64,000 bases of DNA from RUG191 sp045642225. GTDB taxonomy: Bacteria > Bacillota > Clostridia > Lachnospirales > Lachnospiraceae. Below the pieces are notes generated by a model. That model did no database searches and was not told the origin of the DNA. It saw nothing but the letters and a program-made list of their open reading frames with translations. The stretch spans positions 62,001-126,000 of the forward strand of contig JAZUIN010000107.1 in the NCBI GenBank assembly GCA_045642225.1, read 5' to 3'. Shown piece by piece: positions 54,172 through 62,978 of this stretch (position 1 is the first letter of the stretch; the number at the start of each line of letters is the position of its first letter). Position numbers and translations under genes: made by a program.

Positions 54172-54531
54172 ATGTCGAGTGATAATACACAAGGACTTAC
54201 TCATGAACAAATGCATGAATTGGGTATAGCTCATGGCCATGATCATGCACATAATCATACACATACACATGATCCTGAGCATAAGAAGAAAGTGATTAAT
54301 AGATTGAATCGTGCGATTGGGCACTTGGAATCTATAAAAAGAATGATTGAAGATGATAGAGATTGTAGCGAGGTCTTGATTCAGATGGCTGCGGTTCGTT
54401 CAGCGATAAATAATACGGGTAAGGTGGTGTTAAAAGAGCATATAAATCATTGTGTGGTTGATGCTGTAGAGACGGGCGACAAACAGTGCTTAGAGGATTT
54501 AGAAGAAGCTGTTAGTAAATTTATTAAGTAG
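54172..54531 (+). CDS. CsoR/FrmR-family metal-sensing repressor with His-rich tail
   Basis: The protein has 119 residues from the second of two adjacent ATGs, six bases after GGAGG. Residues ~20-36 carry GHDHAHNHTHTHDPEH, an unusual His-rich extension. The rest is the four-helix DUF156 fold: VINRLNRAIGHLESIKRMI, then DCSEVLIQMAAVRSAINN (first Cys), KEHINHCVVDAV (His and second Cys four residues apart). This Cys-His-Cys set fits a CsoR-type Cu(I) or sulfide sensor. No efflux pump or metal gene is adjacent, so its target is elsewhere or the gene is autoregulatory. Confidence 0.87.
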   Translation: MSSDNTQGLTHEQMHELGIAHGHDHAHNHTHTHDPEHKKKVINRLNRAIGHLESIKRMIEDDRDCSEVLIQMAAVRSAINNTGKVVLKEHINHCVVDAVETGDKQCLEDLEEAVSKFIK

Positions 54532-54558
54532 CTTGTGAAGAAATAAAAGGAGTTTGCT

Positions 54559-56709
54559 TTGAAAAAGTTTTTTGCAAAAATAGGAGCGTTTTTTGGAAAT
54601 ATTGCGAATAAGATAAAAGCATTGTTTTCTAAAATACCAACACCTAAATTTATAAAAAAGATATCAGAGAATAAAGTGCTTAAGGCTATAAACGATTTTA
54701 ATAATCGACACGCATTTTTGATGCAAATACCATTATCATTAGTGATGTGTTTTGTAATAGAGTGGATGTCGAGACATTCTTTCGTTAAGACCTTTAATTT
54801 TGTTGTAGAGCACCCGGGTGCATATTTATATAATTCGTTTATTATATTTACATTTTATAGTATATGCTTTTTGTTTAAGAGACAAACATTTTGTAGAATG
54901 ATTGTTTCTGCTGTTTTTGTGGCTTTAGGAATAGCAAATTGTATCATATTGTTCAATAGGGTGACACCATTTGGGTTTACAGATTTAAATATGATACTAG
55001 ATTTGTTGACGATGCAAGGAACAGGATATTTTGACTGGCCACAAGCGTTACTTTGCCTAACGGCTATCGTTATTTATGTAATTTATCTAATTAACTTATT
55101 TAAAAAAGGCAAGAAGGTTGAATATAAGAGTAAGTTTTGGGTGAGACTAGTTGTTTGTATTGCGTTATTTGTTTCTCTTCCGCTTGTTACAAAGTTTTTA
55201 CAAAAACAAAATGTTTTGGAAGCATATTTTGGAAACTTACAGCAAGGATATTTTGACAATGGTTTTCTTTATGGATTTGCTACATCTGCATTTGGTCGTG
55301 GTATGAGCAAACCTATAGGATATAGTGAAGAAAAAGTATTAGAAATTGTTGATGAAACTTCTAAAGAAACTAATACAAAGAAGGCTAAAGAGCCAAATAT
55401 TGTAGTTGTTTTGATGGAATCGTTTTATGATGTGAGCGAAACGAATTTTATGAAGACATCGGAAGATCCGATTCCATTTTTTCATGAGATAGAAGATAAA
55501 TATTCGTCAGGTCATTTGACAGTACCAGTTGTAGGTGCGGGAACTTGTAATTCAGAGTTTGAAGTGCTAACAGGAATGTCTTGTAAGTTCTTTGGACCAG
55601 GAGAGTATCCGCAGAAGACTGTTCTAAAGGATGTGAAAAAATGTGAATCGGTTGCGTCAGATTTGAAGAAGCTTGGTTATGGAACTCATGTAGTGCATAA
55701 CAATGGAGGAAATTTCTATTCAAGAGCAAATGCATTTACATTAATGGGATTTGATTCTTTCCAGAGTAAGGAAATGTTAGATATAACAGATTACTCGCCA
55801 ATGGGTTCTTGGCCAACAGATGATATCTTAATAGGGGCTTCTATTGATGCGATGAATACAACTCCAGGACAAGATATGTTGTATACAATTACAGTGGGCG
55901 CGCATGGTAATTACCCAACTAAATTGTATCCTAATGATCAAAAGATTGGGGTTACTTGCGAGGGCAAAACTCAAGAAGTAAATAATCAATGGACATATTA
56001 TGTTCAGAGAATAAATGAAATGGATACCTTTATGAAAAACTATTGTGAGGCGTTAGATGCAAGAGGAGAGGATACGATTGTTATTTTCTTTGGAGATCAT
56101 TTGCCAACAATGGGGCTTACTGAAAACGAAATTCAAACAGGTGATTTGTACAAGACAAAGTATGTTACTTGGAATAACTTTGGTATGAAGAAGAAGGATA
56201 TGGATTTGACAACATATCAGCTAGTTGCAGAGTATTTAGATAGATTGGGAATTCACGAAGGTACTATGTTTAATTATAATCAGTCTAAGATAAATGCTGG
56301 AGTTGAGGCAGGTACATTTGATTATATGTACGGTTTAGAAGTTTTGCAGTACGACTTGTTATATGGAAAGCAATTTGCTTATAGAGGCCAAGATTTATAT
56401 CCAGCATCTAATTTGATAATGGGTGTAAAAGATGTGGTTATAAACAGAGCATATGCATTTTCAGATGAACTTTATGTGTACGGTGATAACTTTACTAAGT
56501 GGAGTAAGGTGTATGTGAATGGTAAGAAGGTTCCGACTGGTTATAAGAGCGGTCAGTGTCTAACGGTTGACTTGACAAATGTCAAATCGGGAGATGTAAT
56601 TACAGTAAGACAGCTAGGAAGTAACGATACTAATTTTAGAGAATCTAATCAATTCCAGGTTAATATACCAGAAAATAAAATAGAAGAGCCTGCAGAACCT
56701 GCAGCGTAA
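54559..56709 (+). CDS. LTA synthase-family sulfatase-like membrane protein
   Basis: The 716-residue protein starts at a TTG preceded by AAAGGAG. About five membrane helices cover residues ~50-230. The extracellular catalytic domain has VVVLMESFYD (metal-binding Glu), GAGTCNSEFEVLTG with the nucleophile Thr, THVVHNNGGNFY and FFGDHLPTMG, as in LtaS and related glycerol-phosphate transferases. The last ~90 residues are a beta-rich extension (AYAFSDELYVYGDNFTKWSK), like an IPT/TIG fold, ending in EEPAEPAA. It would build or modify polyglycerolphosphate on lipid or glycan anchors. Confidence 0.87.
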   Translation: MKKFFAKIGAFFGNIANKIKALFSKIPTPKFIKKISENKVLKAINDFNNRHAFLMQIPLSLVMCFVIEWMSRHSFVKTFNFVVEHPGAYLYNSFIIFTFYSICFLFKRQTFCRMIVSAVFVALGIANCIILFNRVTPFGFTDLNMILDLLTMQGTGYFDWPQALLCLTAIVIYVIYLINLFKKGKKVEYKSKFWVRLVVCIALFVSLPLVTKFLQKQNVLEAYFGNLQQGYFDNGFLYGFATSAFGRGMSKPIGYSEEKVLEIVDETSKETNTKKAKEPNIVVVLMESFYDVSETNFMKTSEDPIPFFHEIEDKYSSGHLTVPVVGAGTCNSEFEVLTGMSCKFFGPGEYPQKTVLKDVKKCESVASDLKKLGYGTHVVHNNGGNFYSRANAFTLMGFDSFQSKEMLDITDYSPMGSWPTDDILIGASIDAMNTTPGQDMLYTITVGAHGNYPTKLYPNDQKIGVTCEGKTQEVNNQWTYYVQRINEMDTFMKNYCEALDARGEDTIVIFFGDHLPTMGLTENEIQTGDLYKTKYVTWNNFGMKKKDMDLTTYQLVAEYLDRLGIHEGTMFNYNQSKINAGVEAGTFDYMYGLEVLQYDLLYGKQFAYRGQDLYPASNLIMGVKDVVINRAYAFSDELYVYGDNFTKWSKVYVNGKKVPTGYKSGQCLTVDLTNVKSGDVITVRQLGSNDTNFRESNQFQVNIPENKIEEPAEPAA

Positions 56710-56711
56710 AT

Positions 56712-56744
56712 AAAAAAGACGCGTTCCTCGAATGCGTCTTTTTT
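56712..56744 (+). terminator. Intrinsic terminator after the LTA synthase gene
   Basis: The stem AAAAAAGACGC / GCGTCTTTTTT has an 11-base loop and poly-T. Confidence 0.92.
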
Positions 56745-57055
56745 AGTAGTTATTAAGTTTCATTTGTTTAGTGTTCCTTTCTTGCTTTTGCCGGAGTTAC
56801 TATTCCTTCGCGTTGTAGTACAAGAAATTCATCAAGTATAACAACGGAGCCAGTGGTATATTTTCTACGGTGTAAGCTGTTTTTGGAAAATGTTCTTTCC
56901 TTTGATATATATATCGGATTTGAAATGCTCAACATTATATAATTATTGCACAAAAATAGAAAGCTAATTTGTTGCATATTGAAAATTTGTATATTATAAT
57001 TTAATCGGAGTATTTTTATTGTATGTAAGATGTTAGAAAGAAGAGGTTAATATAA
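56745..57055. other. Gene-free gap with promoter at its right end
   Basis: A minus-strand frame (56768-56977) encodes a peptide containing YTTGSVVILDEFLVLQREGI and then a polar tail, but it has no good ribosome site and no recognised family. I treat it as unsupported. The right end carries the promoter of the exporter operon. Confidence 0.4.
56972..57000 (+). promoter_or_regulatory. Sigma-A promoter of the ThrE-type exporter operon
   Basis: TTGCAT (56972-56977), 17 bases and TATAAT (56995-57000) lie 55 bases before the GTG start. Confidence 0.7.
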
Positions 57056-57823
57056 GTGAAAGACATAGATTATGTTCTGGATTTTGCAGTGCATCTTGGC
57101 CGCGAAATGCTTCTTGCGGGAGCAAATCTTGAACGTGTTAATACGACTATGGAAATTGTATGTAAGCAATATAATCTTCATGAAGTGAGTGTGTTTTCTT
57201 TGAGCAGTTCAGTATCTGTAAGTGCTAAAAATAATGAAGGGGATACACATGTTAGACAACTAGCAGTGCCAGCTGCAGGAATACATTTGACAAAGTTACG
57301 CAAGCTAAATACTTTGTCATATAAAGTGTGCAACGAGAAAATTGAACCATCGCAATTAGAAGATATGTTATATTCTGCATTAATGGTTCCATCATATTCT
57401 GAATGGATAGAAATGCTAGGGTTTGTTATTGCGACAGTATCGTTATGTAGAATTTTTGGCGGTGGATTTACAGAGCTACTCGTTATAGCTGTAAGTACAG
57501 TTGCAGTATATTGGCTCAATAGATTTTTGGCAAAGGCTAAGCTTAATAGAATTATTACTAATATAATTAATATGTTTTTTACAACGTCTATTACATTTCT
57601 TGCGGTGTATACACATTTTGCAGAAAACATAATGTCGATGCTTACGGCAATGTCTTTGATGTTTATTCCAGGTGTTCCACTTGTGAACTCTATTAGAAAT
57701 ATATTTTGCGGAAATGAGATGAATGGTATTTTAGAGCTTCTAAAGGTTATACTTGAAGTGCTAACTATTTGCGCAGGCGTTTATATTTCATACTTTATGT
57801 TTGGGAGGTGGTTTACATGGTAG
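57056..57823 (+). CDS. Threonine/serine exporter, ThrE N-terminal-type subunit
   Basis: The 255-residue membrane protein has a GTG start after AAGAGG. The cytoplasmic N-terminal ~115 residues match PF06738 (ThrE): DFAVHLGREMLLAGANLERV, then FSLSSSVSVSAKN. About five helices follow (~118-250), including MSLMFIPGVPLVNSIRN, the family's conserved pore segment. It overlaps the next gene, which encodes the other half. Together they should export threonine/serine or related small molecules. Confidence 0.88.
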   Translation: MKDIDYVLDFAVHLGREMLLAGANLERVNTTMEIVCKQYNLHEVSVFSLSSSVSVSAKNNEGDTHVRQLAVPAAGIHLTKLRKLNTLSYKVCNEKIEPSQLEDMLYSALMVPSYSEWIEMLGFVIATVSLCRIFGGGFTELLVIAVSTVAVYWLNRFLAKAKLNRIITNIINMFFTTSITFLAVYTHFAENIMSMLTAMSLMFIPGVPLVNSIRNIFCGNEMNGILELLKVILEVLTICAGVYISYFMFGRWFTW

Positions 57824-58293
57824 AATCAATAGAATTAATTATTGTTTCTTTCTTGGCATCTCTAGGATTTGCAATAGTATTTCAAATTAGAGGAAAAGAC
57901 TTGCTGTGGGCAGGTTTAGGTGGAGCAGTTACTAGATTGTTCTATATGATTTTTATGGCGTTTATTCCATATAGGATAGTTTATGCAGGTCTAGCAGCTT
58001 TGGTTGCTGCAATTTACGCGGAGTTACTTGCGACGTATAAGAAGACACCATCGACAGTGTTCTTGTATCCGTCAATAATTCCTTTGATTCCGGGAGATTT
58101 AATATATTATACATTTGGCGGTCTGATACTAGGGGAAATGGATACATTTGGCAAAAATGGTTTGGATTGTATATTCTCATTGGTGGGAATAAGTGTAGGC
58201 TTCGTGCTAGCTTCAACAATTGCACATTATGTTAGAAGATACCATGTTGTGTCAGGAACTGTAGAGTGGATTAAGAAGAGAGTTTTTCATTAA
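57817..58293 (+). CDS. Threonine/serine exporter, ThrE_2-type subunit
   Basis: The 158-residue membrane protein starts at the ATG after GGGAGGTGG, overlapping the upstream stop by 7 bases. Four or five helices are present. FQIRGKDLLWAGLGGAVTRL and PSIIPLIPGDLIYYTFGG are the PF12821 signature. In actinobacterial ThrE both parts are one chain; here, as in most Firmicutes, they are separate coupled genes. Confidence 0.88.
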   Translation: MVESIELIIVSFLASLGFAIVFQIRGKDLLWAGLGGAVTRLFYMIFMAFIPYRIVYAGLAALVAAIYAELLATYKKTPSTVFLYPSIIPLIPGDLIYYTFGGLILGEMDTFGKNGLDCIFSLVGISVGFVLASTIAHYVRRYHVVSGTVEWIKKRVFH

Positions 58294-58314
58294 TAATAAA
58301 TGTAAAGGTTTTAT

Positions 58315-59514
58315 ATGGAGTTAAATGCTAACCAGATAGAAGAACTAAATAGAATAAAGCTAGAAGTTGACAAGAGATATAAACCATTTTCTCCTTATGC
58401 AACGAAAGAACCAGAAGATGATTCTAGTATACGATATTTTAATTGTAGAAGCGATTTCTCTCTTAGAGGTTCTTTTGGGATAGATGTTGATAAGATATTA
58501 CATAATCCTTTTTACAATAGGTATGCGGATAAGACACAAGTGTTTTCTTTTTACAAAAGTGATGAGATAACACGCCGTGCAACACATGTACAGTTAGTTT
58601 CTAGAATTTCTAGAATATTGGCCAAGTCTTTGGGGTTAAATATGGATTTGACAGAGGCTATTGCACTTGGTCACGATATAGGACATACTCCGTTCGGTCA
58701 CGTTGGAGAAATGTATTTGAATGAATTGTATCATGAGTCGACAGGGAGATTTTTTAACCATAATGTTCATAGTGTGAGAAATCTTAAGGTGGTTACACCT
58801 ACTAATCTTACTATTCCAACAATGGACGGGATTTTGTGTCACAACGGAGAGAAACCAGCTGGCGAATATTATCCAAGTGAGCCAAAGAATAGGGCTGAAT
58901 TTGAAGAGATGTTTGAGAAATGTTACACAGAGGAAGGGTTTGTTGACACTCTTCGTCCATTTACTTTGGAGGGGTGTGTGGTAAGAGTCAGCGACATTAT
59001 CGCATACGTGATGAAGGATAGACAAGATGCTGAGAAGGTAGGGCTAGACGTTTCGTATGATGAACCAGGAGTGTTAGGAGATGGAAATTTCTCTATGCTT
59101 GGTCTTATACTTTCTGACATAGTTTTAAACAGCTATGGGAAACCATACATTAAGATGAGTGAAGAGATATTTGAAGATTTGTATCGTCTTAAGAAAGAAA
59201 ATGCTTCAAAAATCTATATGGCTGACAATGTGAACGCGATTTATGATGTCACAGTTAGAGTTATGATGAATAAGCTATATCACAGATTGAAGAAGGACCT
59301 AGAAGAAGAGAACAAGTCTAGTTATATATATAAGCATCACATTTATCATAAGAACTTTTCTAAGTATTATGAGAAATGTAATGTGCCATACGATGACATA
59401 GTGATTGATTATATAGCGGGAATGACAGATGATTATTTTATTGATTTGTATGAGCAGTTGTATGGTCAGGATGAAGTGACAAAGCAAGTAAAATATATTG
59501 GATATTTTGATTGA
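58315..59514 (+). CDS. dGTPase-like HD-domain phosphohydrolase
   Basis: The 399-residue protein has an HD domain typical of deoxyguanosinetriphosphate triphosphohydrolases: YADKTQVFSFYKSDEITRRATHVQLVSRISR, with the first His in TH, then IALGHDIGHTPFGHVGE (HD pair) and VRVSDIIAYVMKDRQDA (final Asp). The family hydrolyses dNTPs to nucleoside and tripolyphosphate. It is shorter than E. coli Dgt (505 residues), fitting the Firmicutes group. AAAGG lies upstream of the ATG. It is followed at 13 bases by two membrane-anchored genes. Confidence 0.87.
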   Translation: MELNANQIEELNRIKLEVDKRYKPFSPYATKEPEDDSSIRYFNCRSDFSLRGSFGIDVDKILHNPFYNRYADKTQVFSFYKSDEITRRATHVQLVSRISRILAKSLGLNMDLTEAIALGHDIGHTPFGHVGEMYLNELYHESTGRFFNHNVHSVRNLKVVTPTNLTIPTMDGILCHNGEKPAGEYYPSEPKNRAEFEEMFEKCYTEEGFVDTLRPFTLEGCVVRVSDIIAYVMKDRQDAEKVGLDVSYDEPGVLGDGNFSMLGLILSDIVLNSYGKPYIKMSEEIFEDLYRLKKENASKIYMADNVNAIYDVTVRVMMNKLYHRLKKDLEEENKSSYIYKHHIYHKNFSKYYEKCNVPYDDIVIDYIAGMTDDYFIDLYEQLYGQDEVTKQVKYIGYFD

Positions 59515-59527
59515 CAGGAGATGGAAT

Positions 59528-59824
59528 ATGGGAAATAAGAAAAAACAAATAACATTAATAGTTGTTTTTGCTATTCTTGCGGCATTATCTATAGGATTAT
59601 TTATAGGAGTTTGTGTAAGAGGCAAAGGCGCAAAGGGTCTTACAACTTTATCAATATATCAGATGGCAGTAGTAAATGATATGGAAATGCAAAAAAATGT
59701 GCCTGTAGAAGGATTTTCTGTAGAAGTATCAGCGCCAGTTAAATCGGTAGAGGTAGAAGATATAATAGGAAATGTTGATCTTGAACAGATAGTTGATAAA
59801 GTTTATGATGAGGTGAAAAAATAA
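59528..59824 (+). CDS. Small single-pass membrane protein, unknown function
   Basis: The 98-residue protein, starting at the ATG after AGGAG, has a basic start MGNKKKQ, one membrane helix (~8-28) and an extracytoplasmic acidic tail with repeated Val-Glu patterns (VEGFSVEVSAPVKSVEVED). No family is recognised. TAATG joins it to the next gene, so the two are co-translated and may form an envelope complex. Confidence 0.65.
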   Translation: MGNKKKQITLIVVFAILAALSIGLFIGVCVRGKGAKGLTTLSIYQMAVVNDMEMQKNVPVEGFSVEVSAPVKSVEVEDIIGNVDLEQIVDKVYDEVKK

Positions 59825-61041
59825 TGAATAATGAAAAGTCGTCTAGAAATAGAAAAGTAGTAATATTTGTTTTAGCAGGTATATTTGCATTGTTTCTAAT
59901 ATTGTTTTTTGTTGTAGGACTTGTCACATCTAATCCTACACATGTTGCAAAAAGCTATAAGGAAGCTGTAGATGAAGCTAATTATGAAAAGGCATATAAA
60001 TATTTGGCGGTAGATGATTCTGTCTTTATGACTAAGGAGGAATATTTGACTAAGGTGTCGGTTGTGTCTGATGCTTTAAACGCAGATAGTACGCTAGACT
60101 TTGTGGGTAAGATTGGCGAAAAGGCTGTTAAATATATTTCCAATATCTATGGCAATTTTTCGTATAGGGTTATCGATAAGAAGACTGAAGGTGATGTGAC
60201 AGAGATAGCTTTTGAGAAGAAGTCAGGCGTGGATAAATTAAACTTGTTTAAGTCAGAAGAAACCGTTCATCTTAAGAAATGCGGAAGACATATGCTAATT
60301 TTCCCTAATTGGAAGGTGGTAGATCCTGAAGTTGTAGTAACAGATATCACAATCGAAATACCTAAGGCTGAAAAGGTTTATATTGATGGTATCGCGATGC
60401 CAAATACATATAAGGTTGAAGAAAAAGATACTACACAAATATTTAAGATTCCAGCGCTATATACAGGTAGTCACGTTTGTTCGTTGTCTAATGATGATGT
60501 GAATTTTGATAATTATAGATTTGACACGTTAAGATCTAACTCTTCAATTAAGATTCAAGAGGTTAATGTAACTACGGAAGAACAAAATGCTGCAATTAAA
60601 GCTGGTGCAGATGCGATAGCTGCAGTGATTACTGCACAGATAAATAATGAAAGCTTTAATGCTGTTGATAAGCTTTTTGCACCTAAGTCAAAAGAAGAGT
60701 GCAAGAGTGAATTTGAAGCAGATAAGAAATATTTCTATTCATCTAATGGCGTGATAGGTATTACATCGGTAGATATTTCAAATGTAAAAGCTTCAGTTGT
60801 AGATGCAGCTTTAGTAGATGGAGCAATTGAAGTTACAATTGAATATGATTATAACTTGTCTAATAAGGCAATTATAAATACAGTAGTTGCAGGTAGCTAT
60901 CAAGGAAGTGATGCTGATAATGCTGTTACACAGACAATTAGATTACAGCTTCATGATGGAGAGTGGCTTGTAAGCTCGTTTGGAACTAACATGGTAACAG
61001 CTAACATTTTCTGCGTTAGTGAGATGAAGGAAGTTTCGTAA
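59824..61041 (+). CDS. Membrane-anchored TcaA-like protein with NTF2-type domain
   Basis: A 405-residue protein with one N-terminal membrane helix (~11-34) and a long extracellular part. Layout and motifs resemble TcaA/YvbJ proteins: a first domain around residues 40-150, a PEGA-like strand IPKAEKVYIDGIAMPNTY near 180-197, and an NTF2-like C-terminal domain ending in LQLHDGEWLVSSFG. The zinc ribbon that usually precedes the helix is missing. TcaA proteins affect teicoplanin susceptibility and wall homeostasis; that role here is inference. Confidence 0.65.
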   Translation: MNNEKSSRNRKVVIFVLAGIFALFLILFFVVGLVTSNPTHVAKSYKEAVDEANYEKAYKYLAVDDSVFMTKEEYLTKVSVVSDALNADSTLDFVGKIGEKAVKYISNIYGNFSYRVIDKKTEGDVTEIAFEKKSGVDKLNLFKSEETVHLKKCGRHMLIFPNWKVVDPEVVVTDITIEIPKAEKVYIDGIAMPNTYKVEEKDTTQIFKIPALYTGSHVCSLSNDDVNFDNYRFDTLRSNSSIKIQEVNVTTEEQNAAIKAGADAIAAVITAQINNESFNAVDKLFAPKSKEECKSEFEADKKYFYSSNGVIGITSVDISNVKASVVDAALVDGAIEVTIEYDYNLSNKAIINTVVAGSYQGSDADNAVTQTIRLQLHDGEWLVSSFGTNMVTANIFCVSEMKEVS

Positions 61042-61122
61042 CATAACACGTGAAATTTGGTTAATATAGCCATAAATTATAAGTTATAATATATTTAGCG
61101 ATTAGAAAGTTGAGGAATCAAA

Positions 61123-62961
61123 ATGGAAGTAATATCAACAATCCTAAAAATTCTTTGTGGTGTCGCACTGTTCCTATATGGTATGTCAATAATGGGTTCA
61201 GGCTTGCAAAGAGTGGCAGGTAATAGTTTAGAGAAGACATTATTTAAATTGACAAATACTCCGTTGAAGGGAGTTTTGCTAGGAACCTTAGTTACAGCAG
61301 TTATTCAATCATCGTCAGCAACGTCTGTTATGGTTGTAGGTTTCGTTAACTCAGGTATGATGAAGGTTGCACAAGGTATTGGAGTTATCATGGGTGCTAA
61401 CATTGGTACTTCAATTACTGGTTGGATTCTTTGTTTATCTTATGTTGATGGTAGTGAAGGTATTGCATCACTTCTTTCTACAGCGACGATTTCAGCGATA
61501 GTTGCAGTTGTTGGTATTATTTTAAGATTATTTACAAAGCATACAAAATATCACAATATTGGTGATATTATGATTGGTTTTGCAATTCTTATGGTAGGTA
61601 TGCAGCAAATGTCAGGAGCGGTAGCACCACTTAGAGAAAACGAATCATTTGTAAGCGTATTAACAGCATTTAACAATCCATTACTTGGAATATTAGTTGG
61701 TATTTTGTTTACAGCAATTTTGCAATCTGCTTCAGCATCAGTAGGTGTACTTCAAGCTTTATCTGTAACAGGTGCAATAACATTTTCATCAGCATTTCCA
61801 ATTGTATTAGGTATTGGTGTAGGTGCTGCAGTGCCAGTTCTTATGTCAGCGATTGGTTCTAGTGCTAATGGTAAGAGAACAGCGCTTGTATATCTCGTAA
61901 ATGATGTTCTTGGAATGGTTATTTGGGGATGTATTTTCTATATTGTAAATGCTTTTGTAGGCTTTAGCTTCATGAATGCTACAATGACTCCTGTTGCTAT
62001 AGCATTGTTAAATACAATTTATAGAATACTTACAATTATTGTGTTGTTCCCATGTATTCCGTTAATAGAGAAATTTGTATTTAAAGTTATTAAAGACAAG
62101 GTTGAAGACAGCGAAGAGCAAAGAGATTTCGATTTGTTAGAAGAGCGTTTCTTCAATGTTCCAGAAATTGCAATTAGCCAAAGTCAAAAGTGTATTGATG
62201 GTATGGCTCTTACAGCACAGAAGAATATTTCAAGAGCAACATCACTGCTTGATAAATTCTCTGAGACAAGATTTAATAAGGTGACTGCTAAGGAAGATGT
62301 TCTTGATAAATATGAAGATAAACTAGGAACATATTTGATGCGTGTTTCTAAGAACCAGATGGATTTGAAACAATCAAAACAAGTATCTAAGTTCTTACAT
62401 ACAATTAGCGACTTTGAGCGTCTAGGTGACCATGCAATGAATATTGCATTTCTAGCTAAGAATATGAGCGAGAAGGGAACAGTTTTCTCTGAAGAAGCTG
62501 AAGAAGAACTTGATGTAGTTAAAGCAGCAACAGAAGAAATTGTAAATATGGCAGTTGTGTCATTTAGAGATGCTAATTTAGAGAAAGCTTCTGAAGTTGA
62601 ACCACTTAAAGAATGGATTGAAAAGATTTCAGCTAAATCTAAGAAGAATCACGTAATTCGTCTTCAAGAAGGCAAATGTGAGATTCAAACAGGTATTATA
62701 TTGAATGATATTCTTATGAATTATGAAAGAATTGCAGCGCATTGTTCTAATATTGCAGCAGCTACAATAGAGGCATCTCAAGACCACTTTAATACACATG
62801 AAATGCTTCATAATGTTCATAAAGATGAAGAATACAAATTTGCATATAAAACATATGCTGAGAAGTTTGCTTTAGAAGAACCAGATGAAGAGGACACAAA
62901 AAAGAGCATAAGAGAACGTGTTAAAGAAGTAAAGGAAAATGCTGAAACAGCGAAACAATAA
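61123..62961 (+). CDS. Na+/phosphate cotransporter family protein with PhoU-like tail
   Basis: A 612-residue protein. The membrane half (~1-320) has two inverted PF02690 repeats with their Gln-Ser-Ser motifs: AVIQSSSATSVMVVGF and AILQSASASVGVLQAL. The cytoplasmic half (~340-590) has two PhoU-like helical bundles (HTISDFERLGDHAMNIA; LMNYERIAAHCSNIA). It imports phosphate or other anions with sodium. It is single-gene and no pst operon is nearby. Confidence 0.92.
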   Translation: MEVISTILKILCGVALFLYGMSIMGSGLQRVAGNSLEKTLFKLTNTPLKGVLLGTLVTAVIQSSSATSVMVVGFVNSGMMKVAQGIGVIMGANIGTSITGWILCLSYVDGSEGIASLLSTATISAIVAVVGIILRLFTKHTKYHNIGDIMIGFAILMVGMQQMSGAVAPLRENESFVSVLTAFNNPLLGILVGILFTAILQSASASVGVLQALSVTGAITFSSAFPIVLGIGVGAAVPVLMSAIGSSANGKRTALVYLVNDVLGMVIWGCIFYIVNAFVGFSFMNATMTPVAIALLNTIYRILTIIVLFPCIPLIEKFVFKVIKDKVEDSEEQRDFDLLEERFFNVPEIAISQSQKCIDGMALTAQKNISRATSLLDKFSETRFNKVTAKEDVLDKYEDKLGTYLMRVSKNQMDLKQSKQVSKFLHTISDFERLGDHAMNIAFLAKNMSEKGTVFSEEAEEELDVVKAATEEIVNMAVVSFRDANLEKASEVEPLKEWIEKISAKSKKNHVIRLQEGKCEIQTGIILNDILMNYERIAAHCSNIAAATIEASQDHFNTHEMLHNVHKDEEYKFAYKTYAEKFALEEPDEEDTKKSIRERVKEVKENAETAKQ

Positions 62962-62978
62962 ATATAAAGGGTAAATGT

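Noticed and set aside
56768..56977. Minus-strand 69-residue frame
   Set aside because: No ribosome site, no recognised family, and it overlaps the exporter promoter region; not enough to call a gene.
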